Assembly: GCF_004054195.1 (NCBI RefSeq)
Contig: NZ_SBIW01000004.1
Coordinates: forward strand, 186,001-250,000
Direction: 5' to 3'
Source: Mucilaginibacter gilvus
Lineage (GTDB): Bacteria > Bacteroidota > Bacteroidia > Sphingobacteriales > Sphingobacteriaceae
DNA length: 64,000 bases
The translations under genes were made by a program, and so were the position numbers. Below the pieces are notes generated by a model. It was not told where the DNA came from. It searched no databases and worked only from the letters and a program-made list of their open reading frames with translations. How positions within the stretch are numbered: the stretch's first letter is position 1; every line of letters begins with the position of its first letter. This document shows, in pieces, positions 49,802 to 59,530 of this stretch.

Positions 49802-51355
49802 CTATAACGCAGGCAATGTAACCGCTATGGTTGGCGTTCGTTCGCTTTCGTTCTTCAGCCTGTCGAGTGCGGTTACCACATAAAAATACGTTTTGCCCGG
49901 TTGCACGTTCGTGTCCAGGTAAACGGGTTCGGTATTGTATTGAATATGCAGAATGTTGCGCGGGTCGCCCAGATCAAACTTTTCATTCACCTGGAAACGG
50001 TAAACTACATACCCGTAAACCGGCTCGTTATCTTTCGCCGGCAACGGCATCGACCATTTTAGCAAAATGCTTTTCTTCTCGGCCCTGGCAATAAAATTTT
50101 GCGGCGCATTGGGCGGGATAGAATCTAACCAAAGCATTGTCGGCGGTAGGGCCGGGTATTGGTAAAAATCCTCTTTAAGTGAATCGGCCAGGTGATTGGC
50201 ATTGCCTACCAACGACTGTGACCGGAAGTATACGCTCCCGTGCGCCCGCGGATTAGCGCGGATCAACCGCAACTGATTGGGAATCTCTGATGGGTTTTTA
50301 TACGCTGGGCTGCGTGGTTCGTAAAAACGGTATGGTGCCTGGCCAACATATAGGTGGCGGTTATAAGTGTTGTTGCTCCACCAATCCAACAGTTTTTCAA
50401 ATGCTGCCAGCCGGTAACCAATATGCCAATAGATTTGCGGGTTTATATAATCTATCCAGCCTTCTTTCATCCACTTACGGGTGTCGGCAAAATTTTCGAT
50501 ATAGGATGAGCCACCGTTTGTTTCAGACCCATCCGGGTGTTGGCTCCTGTTGGCCCAGATGCCAAATGGGCTGATCCCGAATTTCATGTTGGGCTTATAT
50601 TTGTGGATACTGTCGGCAAGCATGTGTATCAGCTTGTCAACATTATCGCGGCGCCAATCTTTTATGTTATTAAAACCGCCGCCGTATTCTGCGTAGGCAT
50701 TTGCGTCATTAATTGTTTGGCCCCTCACCGGGTACGGGTAAAAATAATCATCCATGTGGATGCCATCTACATCATAATTTTTCACCACATCCAATACCAC
50801 CTGTACAATGTACTCGCGTACTTCGGGAAGCCCGGGGTTAAAAAGTTTTATCCCCTCGTATACAAAAAACCACTCGGGCTTTGTGCGCGTGATGTGGTCT
50901 GATGCCAGCAGGCTGAATTTATTATCAAAGGTGGCGCGGTATGGGTTAAACCAGGCGTGCAGCTCCATGTTACGTTTATGCGCTTCGTCTACAGCAAATT
51001 CCAGTGGGTCATAGTCGGGCGCTTCGCCCTGTTTACCGGTTAGGTATTTAGACCATGGCTCGCGGCTTTTGGCGTAAAAAGCATCTGCTGCAGGCCTCAC
51101 CTGGAACATAATAGCATTTATACCGGTTTGCTGATGGGAGTTTAGCTGTGCAATAAGATCGCGTTTTTGTACTTCGGCGGTGGCGCGGGCGTTTTGCGGC
51201 CAGTCTAAATTTACCACGGTAGCTATCCATACCCCCCTAAATTCATATTTTGGCTCTGGCCTGGCGGTTTCTTCGGCAACAACGGCTTGTGCTATTGATT
51301 GGGTAACAATAAATGTAGAAAGTAGGGTAATGAACAGGTATTTATATAGATGCAT
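49802..51355 (-). CDS. secreted family 10-like glycoside hydrolase (GHL10 / YngK type)
   Basis: The 517-residue protein has a signal peptide (LYKYLFITLLSTFIVTQSIAQ) and the GHL10 domain: YEFRGVWIATVVNLDWP, INAIMFQVRPAADAFY, VDGIHMDDYFYPYP and ISPFGIWANR. The MDDYFYP stretch carries acidic residues likely to be catalytic. The last 90 residues form a fibronectin type III-like domain (NFIARAEKKSILLKWSMP). Related proteins act on peptidoglycan or surface glycans. Confidence 0.92.
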   Translation of the reverse strand: MHLYKYLFITLLSTFIVTQSIAQAVVAEETARPEPKYEFRGVWIATVVNLDWPQNARATAEVQKRDLIAQLNSHQQTGINAIMFQVRPAADAFYAKSREPWSKYLTGKQGEAPDYDPLEFAVDEAHKRNMELHAWFNPYRATFDNKFSLLASDHITRTKPEWFFVYEGIKLFNPGLPEVREYIVQVVLDVVKNYDVDGIHMDDYFYPYPVRGQTINDANAYAEYGGGFNNIKDWRRDNVDKLIHMLADSIHKYKPNMKFGISPFGIWANRSQHPDGSETNGGSSYIENFADTRKWMKEGWIDYINPQIYWHIGYRLAAFEKLLDWWSNNTYNRHLYVGQAPYRFYEPRSPAYKNPSEIPNQLRLIRANPRAHGSVYFRSQSLVGNANHLADSLKEDFYQYPALPPTMLWLDSIPPNAPQNFIARAEKKSILLKWSMPLPAKDNEPVYGYVVYRFQVNEKFDLGDPRNILHIQYNTEPVYLDTNVQPGKTYFYVVTALDRLKNESERTPTIAVTLPAL

Positions 51356-51610
51356 TAAGCAGATGTTTTTATTAAAAGGTGCAAAGATATAAACTCATCA
51401 CTAAGCAGTTTTATTATTAAGTATAATAATTACCGGCATTTTGTGTTTTAACTCTATTGTAATTTACTTTAACCTGCGGGTTAATTTTATGTGGTTAAAC
51501 AGATTTTTATACCTTGGTAATGAAAAAAGCGCTACATTTATTTTACAACCATGACAACCCCGAGGCTTATACGCTGGTTTAAGCTTTAGTTAAACTTTAA
51601 AAGAAACACA

Positions 51611-52519
51611 ATGGAAAACCAATCCGGACAATCGCAGAAAAAAAATTCGAATGTCATTTACTTTTTGATAGCGGTAGTGGTAGCACTGTTAGGCACCGAT
51701 GTATACCTGTACATGCAGAAGAATAAATCTGATACGAAGATAGTTTATCAGAATGACGAGAAAACCCGCCTGCAAACAGAATTGGATAGCCTTGAAGCAC
51801 AGATAGAGCAGGTGAACTTAGGCCGTGCAAAAATGAGCACCGAGATGCAGGCCAAAAACGATTCGTTGAGGACCAAGATCAAAGTGTTGAGGAAAGAATT
51901 GGCTAAAGGCAAACTTACCGTTGCGGAACTGTCACACGCCCAGGAAGATATTAAACAGCTACGTTACTTTGTTACCAAATACACCGCTGACCTTGAAGAA
52001 CTTAAGAAAGAAAATACCAACCTTACTGTTGAACGCGATACTTTAAAAACCAACCTGGCTTCGGTTAGCGAAAAAGCTACCACCCTCGAAAAAAAGACCC
52101 AGGAACTGGATGCTAAAGTTAAAGAAGCCTCGGCCATTAAGGTGGGCAGTGCGGATGTTGTGGCCTATAAGATAAAGAACAGCGGTAAAGAGGTTGAAGA
52201 GAAAAAGGCCAAAAACGCTCAAAAAATTAAAATAAACTTTACCGTAGCAAGTAACACGGTTGCCGAGAAAGGCCTGCATGATGTTTACGTTCGTGTTATA
52301 GACCCGACCGGGAACCTGATCACCCCTGCTGACAGCGGTACGTTTAGCGCTGATGCGCAGGATCTGCAATACACCTACAAAACCGCTATCGACTTTAAAG
52401 ATGATGGCAGCGGTTATACTATTGATTGGTTGTACTCACCTTTCCAAAAAGGAACGTACACCGTTATTTTGTATGCAGATGGTTATACCATGGGTAAAAG
52501 CTCGTTCACTTTGAAATAG
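51611..52519 (+). CDS. coiled-coil membrane protein with C-terminal beta domain
   Basis: The 302-residue protein has a Gln/Ser-rich tip, one membrane helix (VIYFLIAVVVALLGTDVYLYM), then a long charged coiled coil (about 45-180, e.g. LDSLEAQIEQVNLGRAKMS) and a C-terminal beta-rich domain (about 185-302, e.g. DVYVRVIDPTGNLITPADSG and GTYTVILYADGYTMGKSSFTL). It probably spans the periplasm from an inner-membrane anchor. I recognise it as conserved in Bacteroidota but cannot name a function. Terminator follows. Confidence 0.75.
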   Translation: MENQSGQSQKKNSNVIYFLIAVVVALLGTDVYLYMQKNKSDTKIVYQNDEKTRLQTELDSLEAQIEQVNLGRAKMSTEMQAKNDSLRTKIKVLRKELAKGKLTVAELSHAQEDIKQLRYFVTKYTADLEELKKENTNLTVERDTLKTNLASVSEKATTLEKKTQELDAKVKEASAIKVGSADVVAYKIKNSGKEVEEKKAKNAQKIKINFTVASNTVAEKGLHDVYVRVIDPTGNLITPADSGTFSADAQDLQYTYKTAIDFKDDGSGYTIDWLYSPFQKGTYTVILYADGYTMGKSSFTLK

Positions 52520-52540
52520 AAACCAATTTGGTTTAGCATA

Positions 52541-52582
52541 AAAAACGCCTGTTGCAGTTAATGCAGCAGGCGTTTTTGTTTT
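52541..52582 (+). terminator. intrinsic terminator after the coiled-coil protein
   Basis: AAAACGCCTGTTGCA-type left arm (from 52542) pairs with the TGCAGCAGGCGTTTT stretch (52562-52576) around a short loop, with T-rich text after it. Confidence 0.88.
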
Positions 52583-52608
52583 TAGTCTTTGTTGGTGAGA
52601 CGCAGATT

Positions 52609-54828
52609 CTACCTCGCTCCCTGAGGGCAGTGCTCTCTTAAATAGTTAGTATACATAGTACGCAGGTGCGTGGTTGTACCGGCACCTTCTGAGATACTGT
52701 GGGTACGGTTAGGGTACAGCATCAGTTGGAACTGACGGTTGTTTTTCACCAGCTCGTTTATCAACTGCTCGGCGTTGGTGTAGTGAACGTTATCATCGCC
52801 GGTGCCATGTACATAAAGCAAATTGCCTTTTAGGTTTTTAGCATAGGTTATTGGCGAGCCTTTTGTAAAGGCTGCGCGGCTTGCTTCATCTACAGGTACG
52901 CCGGTATAGCGCTCCTGGTAAATGTTATCGTAAGTAAGCTGATTGCCTACTGCGGCTACCGCTATGCCTGTTTTAAATATATCCCCGTATTGGAACATCA
53001 GGTTTAGCGTTGATGAGCCGCCACCGCTCCAGCCCCATACCGCTACGCGGGAGGTATCCAGGTAGCTGCGTTCTTTCAGCAACTGTTTGGTGCCCATGGC
53101 GAGATCGCGGATGTTGAGCGTGCCAATGCCTTTGTAGATGGATTTACGCCACTCACGCCCCTTTGGAACGGGTGTGCCGCGGTTATCTATCGACATATAG
53201 ATATAACCATCCGCAGCCATATCGCCGTTGTACATAAAGTTATAGGTGGCGCCGTTCTCATCTTTCACGTTCTGGCCCCATGGTTCTCCGTAAACATACA
53301 GCACAACCGGGTATTTTTTTGCCGCATCGAAGTTGTTGGGCTTTTGCATCCAGCCATCCATTTCTACGCCATCTTCAGTTTTTACTTTGAAGAACTCTAC
53401 GTTAGATTTTGCTTTGGCATCCGCCGCGGCTGCTATGGCTTTCACCACTTTTTCATCGCCGCTGAAGGTTTTATGCAACGGTAACGATACGGTTTCGTTG
53501 GTGCCTTCCGTATAATAGTTAGAGAAGGCATGGGTAGCCGCTTTTCCGTTTGGCGATACATCATACTCGTGGGTGCCTGGTTCGGTAGCCGGCGTCAGAC
53601 GCTCGGCTTTGCCGCTACCATCCAATTTTGTACGATACAGGTATTTCTGAGTAGCATTATCCGGCGAGGCTGAAAAATAAACATAGCCGGACTTTTCGTC
53701 TACGGCGTTTATCTGCATCACATCATAATTACCCTTGGTGATGAGCTTCTCTTTTTTACCATCGCGGCTGATGCGGTATAAGTGGCGCCATCCGTCTTTT
53801 TCACTTGCCCATAAAAATTCCGCGCCGTTTTTAAACCAATTCCAACCGCCGTAGTAATAGGTAGATTCCCATTCGGGTAAAATATCTATCCAGGCAGCAT
53901 CGGTTTCCTGGTAAATGGTTGCGCCTTTACCGGTTGATGCGTTTAGCATCATTACTTCGGTGTGGTTTTGTGCGCGGTTCATGTGTTCAATTATCAATTC
54001 ACTGCTGTTTGCGGCCCACTCCATCCGCGGCACGTACGATTGCAGAACCGGGTCGGTAGGGATATCCATCCACTTGGTGCTGCCACCATCCGCGCTGATC
54101 ACACCAATTTTAAAAGGAGATGGCGGTTCGCCGGCTATAGGGTATTCTACGGGTTTTACAAATGGGTAGATAGAATCGGTAGTGTTCAGCATCAAATAAT
54201 TTTTAGTGTTGCTGGCATCTATCTGCCAATAAGCTATTTTTTTGCTATCGGGGCTCCATCGGAAACCATCGCGGCAGAAAAATTCTTCCTCGTAAACCCA
54301 ATCGAAGGTGCCGTTGATCAGTTTGGTGGTGCCGTCGGTGGTCAGTTGCTTTACGCTGCCATCAGCCAGCGTCTCTACATAAATATTGTGCCCGCTTACG
54401 TAGCCAACTTTAGTGCCATCGGGAGAGAATTTACCGAACATTAAGGACGATGCCGGGAATTTAACACCCAGCTTGGTTAGTTTTTTGGAGGTAAGATCGT
54501 ACACCCAATAATCGCCTCGGGTGGGGTAGCGCCATACTTTTTTTGCATTGGTGTATACCAATATCTTTTGGCCATCGGCCGATAGGTAGAAGTTGCGTAC
54601 AGCAATTGGTTTTTGCCCGGCCACGGTAAGCATATCTTTGCTCAGCAGCACGGTTTTCTTATTGGCATCGCGGGTGTCAAGCACCACTACTTCGCCGCCT
54701 TGGGCTTTGTAATACTGGAAGCCATCGTTTGCCCAATGGGTGGAGGGGATTTGCGCTACTGCCGTTTGGCCGGCCATCAGCAGCGATAAAAACAGCAGTG
54801 AGGGCAAGCCCCAACAGTAATTTTTCAT
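52609..54828 (-). CDS. S9 family prolyl oligopeptidase, DPP4-like
   Basis: The 739-residue protein has a signal peptide (WGLPSLLFLSLLMAGQTAVAQ), an eight-bladed beta propeller (DPPIV_N, about 60-480) and an alpha/beta hydrolase domain. The triad is serine in GWSGGGSSTLN, aspartate in HGTGDDNVHY and histidine in YPNRTHSISEG; the Glu pair of the propeller is YEEEFF. It removes dipeptides with proline or alanine at position 2 in the periplasm. Confidence 0.94.
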   Translation of the reverse strand: MKNYCWGLPSLLFLSLLMAGQTAVAQIPSTHWANDGFQYYKAQGGEVVVLDTRDANKKTVLLSKDMLTVAGQKPIAVRNFYLSADGQKILVYTNAKKVWRYPTRGDYWVYDLTSKKLTKLGVKFPASSLMFGKFSPDGTKVGYVSGHNIYVETLADGSVKQLTTDGTTKLINGTFDWVYEEEFFCRDGFRWSPDSKKIAYWQIDASNTKNYLMLNTTDSIYPFVKPVEYPIAGEPPSPFKIGVISADGGSTKWMDIPTDPVLQSYVPRMEWAANSSELIIEHMNRAQNHTEVMMLNASTGKGATIYQETDAAWIDILPEWESTYYYGGWNWFKNGAEFLWASEKDGWRHLYRISRDGKKEKLITKGNYDVMQINAVDEKSGYVYFSASPDNATQKYLYRTKLDGSGKAERLTPATEPGTHEYDVSPNGKAATHAFSNYYTEGTNETVSLPLHKTFSGDEKVVKAIAAAADAKAKSNVEFFKVKTEDGVEMDGWMQKPNNFDAAKKYPVVLYVYGEPWGQNVKDENGATYNFMYNGDMAADGYIYMSIDNRGTPVPKGREWRKSIYKGIGTLNIRDLAMGTKQLLKERSYLDTSRVAVWGWSGGGSSTLNLMFQYGDIFKTGIAVAAVGNQLTYDNIYQERYTGVPVDEASRAAFTKGSPITYAKNLKGNLLYVHGTGDDNVHYTNAEQLINELVKNNRQFQLMLYPNRTHSISEGAGTTTHLRTMYTNYLREHCPQGAR

Positions 54829-54937
54829 ATCTGAATTAGATTAAACGTTTGCAGGCAATATTTGTTAACAAAACAACGCCCCGGTAAATTTTGCGTTAAA
54901 TTAGCATTTTAAAGCCTTTAAATTAATACCTCTACGG

Positions 54938-56467
54938 ATGAAAAAAATCTCTCTGCTTGTTTTAAGTTTTTTTGCCCTTGTTACTGCCCAGGCCCAAAAT
55001 GCCGACCGCAGTAAATTCCTGAAAGATAGCCTTGACAGCTACATTAACCGGGCGCTTACCAATTGGCGTATCCCCGGCGCGGCGGTTTGCATTGTAAAGG
55101 ATGGCAAAATAGTTTTGATGAAAGGCTACGGCATTAAAGAACTTGGCTTGATGAACAAGGTGGACGAGAACACCCTGTTTATGATAGGCAGTAATACCAA
55201 GGCATTCACAGCCACCGCGCTGGCCATACTGCAGGCCGATAAAAAGCTTTCGCTGGATGAGAAGGTTACCAAATATATCCCCGAATTTAAGCTGGATAAC
55301 AAGGCCGCAGGAGAGTTAACCATTGTAAAAGACCTGCTTTGCCACCGGTTAGGCTTCCGTACCTTTCAGGGCGATTTTACTTTTTATAACACCAACCTGG
55401 CCCGCTACGAGGTGATAGACAGGCTTGGTAAAATGAAGGCGACTTACCCCTTCCGCACTACCTGGGGCTATACTAACGCCGCTTTTTTAACCGCCGGCGA
55501 AATTATCCCAAGGGTAATAGGCAAGCCCTGGGAGGTTTATTTGAAAGAAAGTATTTTTGCGCCACTGGGTATGGGTAACACCCTGGCGCTTAGTGCCGAT
55601 ATGCCTAAGGCGCTTAACCGAACGGTGCCGCATACGCTGGTTGATAACCGGTTAACCGCTATCCCTTACTGCAATATTGATGGACTGGCTCCGGCGGGTT
55701 CTATCAGTTCATCGGCTAATGATCTGGGCAAATGGGTAATGGCCCTGCTGAATGACGGTAAAGTGGGCAACCGCCAGGTTATCGCGTCGGCGGCCATACA
55801 GGCTACCCGGCAGCCACAGGATATTGTGGGCAGTGTAAAACACTTAAACGGCGAAACCAACTATGAGCTATACGGGCTGGGCTGGCAAATACAGGATTAC
55901 TCGGGCCACCGCATTTTTATGCATTCGGGCGGGGTAAACGGCTACCTTACTTCGGTTACGCTGGTGCCGCAGGATAAGTTGGGCATTATTGTGCTCACCA
56001 ATTCCGACCAGAATGAATTTTATGATGCGCTGCGCTGGGAAATAATGGACGCCTATTTTAAACAGAAGTTTCGTAATTACAGCGAGGTTTACCTTTCGCA
56101 ATATAAGGCCGCCGCCACCAGGCAGTTGGTAACCGATCGCAAGCTAAGCGATACCGTTGCCCTGGCACCTAAACCCAAATTATCACTAAACGATTATACC
56201 GGTAAATACACAAACGATTTTTATGGTAATATGGCTATAACGGCTGGGGAGAACGGCATCCTGGAAATGCGTTTTGAGCACCATCCCAAAATGTACGCCA
56301 AACTACAGGCCCTGGGCGGCAACCGCTTTTACGTAACCTTTAGCGACCCAACCCTGGGTAAAGCGGTATTTCCTTTTTACGTAACCAACAATAAAGTAAC
56401 CGGCGTTAGGGTTAAGGTAGCCGATTTTATTGAGTATAATCCGTATGATTTTAAGAAGATAGATTAA
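54938..56467 (+). CDS. serine hydrolase, class C beta-lactamase-like
   Basis: The 509-residue protein has a signal peptide (MKKISLLVLSFFALVTAQAQ) and a beta-lactamase/transpeptidase-like domain. Nucleophile motif is SNTK at 85-88 (GSNTKAFTA), followed by YTNA near 182 as the YxN motif and MHSGGVNGY as the KTG equivalent. The last 100 residues form a DUF3471-like C-terminal domain (LSLNDYTGKYTNDFYG). Members are peptidases or esterases; antibiotic hydrolysis is not implied. Divergent from the DPP4-like gene. Confidence 0.92.
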   Translation: MKKISLLVLSFFALVTAQAQNADRSKFLKDSLDSYINRALTNWRIPGAAVCIVKDGKIVLMKGYGIKELGLMNKVDENTLFMIGSNTKAFTATALAILQADKKLSLDEKVTKYIPEFKLDNKAAGELTIVKDLLCHRLGFRTFQGDFTFYNTNLARYEVIDRLGKMKATYPFRTTWGYTNAAFLTAGEIIPRVIGKPWEVYLKESIFAPLGMGNTLALSADMPKALNRTVPHTLVDNRLTAIPYCNIDGLAPAGSISSSANDLGKWVMALLNDGKVGNRQVIASAAIQATRQPQDIVGSVKHLNGETNYELYGLGWQIQDYSGHRIFMHSGGVNGYLTSVTLVPQDKLGIIVLTNSDQNEFYDALRWEIMDAYFKQKFRNYSEVYLSQYKAAATRQLVTDRKLSDTVALAPKPKLSLNDYTGKYTNDFYGNMAITAGENGILEMRFEHHPKMYAKLQALGGNRFYVTFSDPTLGKAVFPFYVTNNKVTGVRVKVADFIEYNPYDFKKID

Positions 56468-56529
56468 AGGGGAAGGATTCGGAAGTGGGATTTTCGGTTT
56501 CGGATTGATACGCCTTACTCCCTTGACGC

Positions 56530-56850
56530 CTAAGTTGACAAATACGCTGCTAAACTATTTTGTAGTATTTCCACCAGTTCCGGGTCGTTAAATTGGTAGA
56601 GGTCTTCGACATCCAGAACAACGATAGCGCTGCCGTTTAAGCAGAAATTTTGTTTAACTATATCCCGGTGGCGGTATTCCATCACAAAAATCACATCGGC
56701 CCAATCCAGCATTTTTTGGTTTAGCTTTACCCTTGCCTTATCGCCTGTGCCAGCCGAGCGGGCTTGGTGCAGCGCGTGGTTTTTAAAAAGCAGTTCGGCC
56801 GTGGGGCTGCGCCATTGGTTTTTACTACAGATGAACAAGAGGTTGGGCAT
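56530..56850 (-). CDS. small low-molecular-weight phosphatase-like protein
   Basis: The 106-residue protein begins with LLFICSKNQWRSPTAE, a C-x5-R phosphatase loop (Cys8, Arg14), and ends with a DVEDLYQFNDPEL stretch supplying acidic residues. It is shorter than classic low-molecular-weight tyrosine phosphatases (about 150 residues). Known in bacteria as a compact subfamily. Stop of the upstream gene overlaps its start by one base. Confidence 0.82.
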   Translation of the reverse strand: MPNLLFICSKNQWRSPTAELLFKNHALHQARSAGTGDKARVKLNQKMLDWADVIFVMEYRHRDIVKQNFCLNGSAIVVLDVEDLYQFNDPELVEILQNSLAAYLST

Positions 56851-57239
56851 TACTTAGATAGTTCGTTTTGTTCGACGTTATTTACCATTATTATAAAACA
56901 CAAGCGACCCTCTTTCTGAATGTAATCTGCCCTAAAAAGCTTTCCGGTCGGCGTATCGAAAAACAACATCCATTGATGCTTTGATTTTGCTGATGTATGT
57001 AAAAACAAAACGGTGTAAAGGTCTATATCGGTCCCGTTAGTGGCTTCATCGTAGCGGCCGGAGAAATGCTTTCTAAAAACGTTTATTGCTGTATTTTTAT
57101 CAAGCCGGAATTTATCGAAAAGAAGATATGCGGATGGCGTTTTTCTAAAGTTGATTGATTTTGATTTAACTGTTTGCGCGTTCAGATCAACGAACGAAAA
57201 CAAGTAAAATAAAATCAAAATAACTGTAACCTGTTTCAT
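56850..57239 (-). CDS. small secreted protein, unknown function
   Basis: The 129-residue product has a signal peptide (MKQVTVILILFYLFSFVDLNAQ), then a polar body with KSKHQWMLFFDTPTGKLFRADYI and a C-terminal hydrophobic patch (LCFIIMVNN). No family is recognised. It is slightly more AT-rich than its neighbours, and its stop meets the start of the phosphatase gene, so the two may be coexpressed. Confidence 0.55.
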   Translation of the reverse strand: MKQVTVILILFYLFSFVDLNAQTVKSKSINFRKTPSAYLLFDKFRLDKNTAINVFRKHFSGRYDEATNGTDIDLYTVLFLHTSAKSKHQWMLFFDTPTGKLFRADYIQKEGRLCFIIMVNNVEQNELSK

Positions 57240-57266
57240 AAGGCCCTTAATTTTATAGTTAATATG

Positions 57267-58571
57267 CTATTTGCTTTTAGCCATATAATCAAGCGTTAAA
57301 TCACACAGCGCTTTCACACCAAGCGTAAAACCGCTCTCATCCAAATAAAAATCGGGTGTGTGATGCGATGGCGCGGTTATCGAATTACCGCCTTTTGGCA
57401 TCCCGCCTAAAAAGAAAAACAGCCCGGGTACTTTCTGCTGAAAAAAGCTGAAATCTTCGGCACCGGTTACAGGCGGGCGCAGCATTACGTTTTCTTTGCC
57501 GGCTGCAGCCTCTAATGATGGCAGCATTTTGGCGGTAAGGGCCACATCGTTAAAGGTAACCGGGTAATGGTTGCTAAAGGGCAGCATCACTTCTGCTGTA
57601 GCACCGTAGGCTTCGGCAGTCTTGGTGGCTATACGGCGTACATTGTCGGTCACCAGTTTTTCGTCGTACTCGGTAAAGTAGCGGACGGTGCCCTGCATTT
57701 TTACGCTTTCGGGAATGATATTAAAACGCGAACCGCCCTGTATTACACCAATGGTAACCACAGCGGGGTTTTCGGTAACGTTTACGTTGCGGCTCACAAT
57801 GCTTTGTAAACTGCTGATGATCTGTGCCGATACCACTACAGGGTCGATACTGCTCCATGGATAAGCGCCATGTGCGGAGCGGCCTTTAACGGTAATTTGC
57901 AGATCGCTTACGCCGGCCATGGTGCCACCGGGGCGATAAACAATTTTGCCCACTTCGGTTTGTGAATTAATGTGCAGCCCGAAAATGACATCAACCTTTG
58001 GATTTTCCAGTACACCCTCTTTCACCATTTGCTCTGCTCCGCCCTTTTCACCCGCGGGTGCGCCTTCCTCAGCAGGTTGAAAGATAAATTTTACGGTGCC
58101 TCGCAGCTCCTTTTGCATCCCGGCCAATACTTCGGCAACGCCCATCAGGATGGCCATGTGCGAATCATGACCGCAGGCATGCATTACGCCAACTTCCTGC
58201 CCGTTATATTGTGTTTTCACCTTCGACGCGAAGGGGAGCGGAACCCGCTCGGTAACCGGCAGGGCGTCCATATCGGCACGCAGGGCCACTACAGGGCCGG
58301 GCTTGCCGCCTTTTAAGATCCCGATAACGCCGGTGGTGGCAATGCCGGTTTGTACTTCTATTCCCAGCGATTTTAAATGTTTGCCGATAATGCCCGATGT
58401 GCGCACCTCGCGGTTCCCCAGCTCGGGGTGTTCGTGGAAATCGCGCCGCCAGGCTATAATTTTATCCTGCAAGGCATCTGCTTTGGCACTGATGACTTTA
58501 TTGGAAGCGCTGTTTTGTGCCGAAGCAGATAGCGAAACTACGGTTAAGGCAAGCAGGAGGAGTTTTTTCAT
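57267..58571 (-). CDS. M20 family amidohydrolase (N-acyl amino acid hydrolase type), secreted
   Basis: The ATG at 58571 gives a signal peptide (MKKLLLLALTVVSLSASAQ); the longer frame to 58625 is less likely. The 434-residue protein has M20D features: WRRDFHEHPELGNRE, VALRADMDALPV, MHACGHDSHMAIL (metal His and Asp) and QPAEEGAPAGEKGG, with the catalytic glutamate. It would release amino acids from acylated forms in the periplasm. Separated from the next gene by a long gap. Confidence 0.92.
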   Translation of the reverse strand: MKKLLLLALTVVSLSASAQNSASNKVISAKADALQDKIIAWRRDFHEHPELGNREVRTSGIIGKHLKSLGIEVQTGIATTGVIGILKGGKPGPVVALRADMDALPVTERVPLPFASKVKTQYNGQEVGVMHACGHDSHMAILMGVAEVLAGMQKELRGTVKFIFQPAEEGAPAGEKGGAEQMVKEGVLENPKVDVIFGLHINSQTEVGKIVYRPGGTMAGVSDLQITVKGRSAHGAYPWSSIDPVVVSAQIISSLQSIVSRNVNVTENPAVVTIGVIQGGSRFNIIPESVKMQGTVRYFTEYDEKLVTDNVRRIATKTAEAYGATAEVMLPFSNHYPVTFNDVALTAKMLPSLEAAAGKENVMLRPPVTGAEDFSFFQQKVPGLFFFLGGMPKGGNSITAPSHHTPDFYLDESGFTLGVKALCDLTLDYMAKSK

Positions 58572-58983
58572 TGGGGAGGGGTTTGGTAATTTTTCTAAAT
58601 ATAAATATTTGCAGGAGAAAAGCATGGATGTGTTTAAAGCGCTTAAATATGGCAGTACCCTGTATATGCGCCAGGGTTGCTATCCCGTTTTGGCTGTTAT
58701 AAGCGTATTTATTCGCACCAATTGCACAATTGTCCCAAAGCTAACAGCCGATAATAATTAACTGGTAGGCAAAAATGATTCAATATATATGTAAACCCTG
58801 TAAAATTTTAATATATTGATTATTAGATATTTAGATTGTTAACACATTGAATTGTGTAAACTTTTGTAAACTTTTTTATCGCAACAGCAGCGGGCATTTT
58901 TTAAGTTAAGAGAAATTGTGACCGGCAATCCCTTTGTTATATCGGAAGGGATGATTTAGGGAAAGGGCTTTTAGACTATCCAC
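58572..58983. other. intergenic region, no supported gene
   Basis: The stretch is AT-rich in its second half. A 45-codon plus-strand frame (58624-58761) has one hydrophobic patch but no other support. A direct repeat of TGTAAACTTTT lies at 58855-58876. I see no RNA gene. Confidence 0.4.
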
Positions 58984-59020
58984 CCAAAACAAAAAGCGCC
59001 TTGTGATAACAAGGCGCTTT
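58984..59020 (-). terminator. intrinsic terminator of the FKBP gene
   Basis: A 12-bp stem (AAAGCGCCTTGT at 58993-59004 with 59009-59020, 4-base loop) with T-run on the minus strand lies 22 bases past the stop. Confidence 0.88.
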
Positions 59021-59041
59021 CCGATAAAATTTTTATTGAAT

Positions 59042-59509
59042 TTAGTTAGTGACGCTTAACAGATCGATAGTAAATACCAGTACCGAGTTTGCAGGGATGC
59101 CCGCACCCGGCGAACTGTTGCCATAAGCTAATACCGATGGTACGATAAGCAGCATGCGGCCGCCTGGTTTTAAAAAGGGGATACCTTTTTGCCAGCCTTG
59201 TATAAAGCCGCTTAGCGGGTAGGTAGTCCCTGTGCCTTTATCAAATTGGCTACCATCTAACAATTTACCTACGTAGTTTACGGTAACCGTTGAAGATAAT
59301 GTGGGGTTTGTGCCTGTGCCGGGGGTGATGATCTGGTAGTAAACACCCGATGCATCTTTTGTGGCAGTAATGCTTGGGTTAGCCGTAAGGAAAGCCTGGA
59401 TAGCGGCCTCATCTTTAACTGCTTGTGCCGCTGCATCAAATTTCGCTTCTTTTTTACAGGCGGAGCAGCCGATTATAAATAAACTAAGGACTAATAAATA
59501 TCTTTTCAT
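59042..59509 (-). CDS. FKBP-type peptidyl-prolyl isomerase, lipoprotein
   Basis: The ATG at 59509 gives a lipoprotein signal (MKRYLLVLSLFIIGCSAC) with the lipidated cysteine near 15-18. The 155-residue protein then has a short helical linker and the FKBP core: TVTVNYVGKLLDGSQFDKG, LSGFIQGWQKGIPFLKPGG, and LVIPSVLAYG in the form MLLIVPSVLAYGNSSPG. It assists folding of outer-membrane or periplasmic proteins. aspS ends 22 bases upstream. Confidence 0.92.
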   Translation of the reverse strand: MKRYLLVLSLFIIGCSACKKEAKFDAAAQAVKDEAAIQAFLTANPSITATKDASGVYYQIITPGTGTNPTLSSTVTVNYVGKLLDGSQFDKGTGTTYPLSGFIQGWQKGIPFLKPGGRMLLIVPSVLAYGNSSPGAGIPANSVLVFTIDLLSVTN

Positions 59510-59530
59510 ATACAAGGGTAACGGCAAAAT

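Noticed and set aside
54938..56467. Serine hydrolase as an antibiotic resistance beta-lactamase
   Set aside because: It has the general SxxK/YxN fold and a DUF3471-like tail; this is typical of peptidases and esterases and does not support resistance.
58624..58761. 45-codon plus-strand frame after the M20 gene
   Set aside because: No start signal, no domain and no conserved neighbour; chance ORF in a gap is equally likely.
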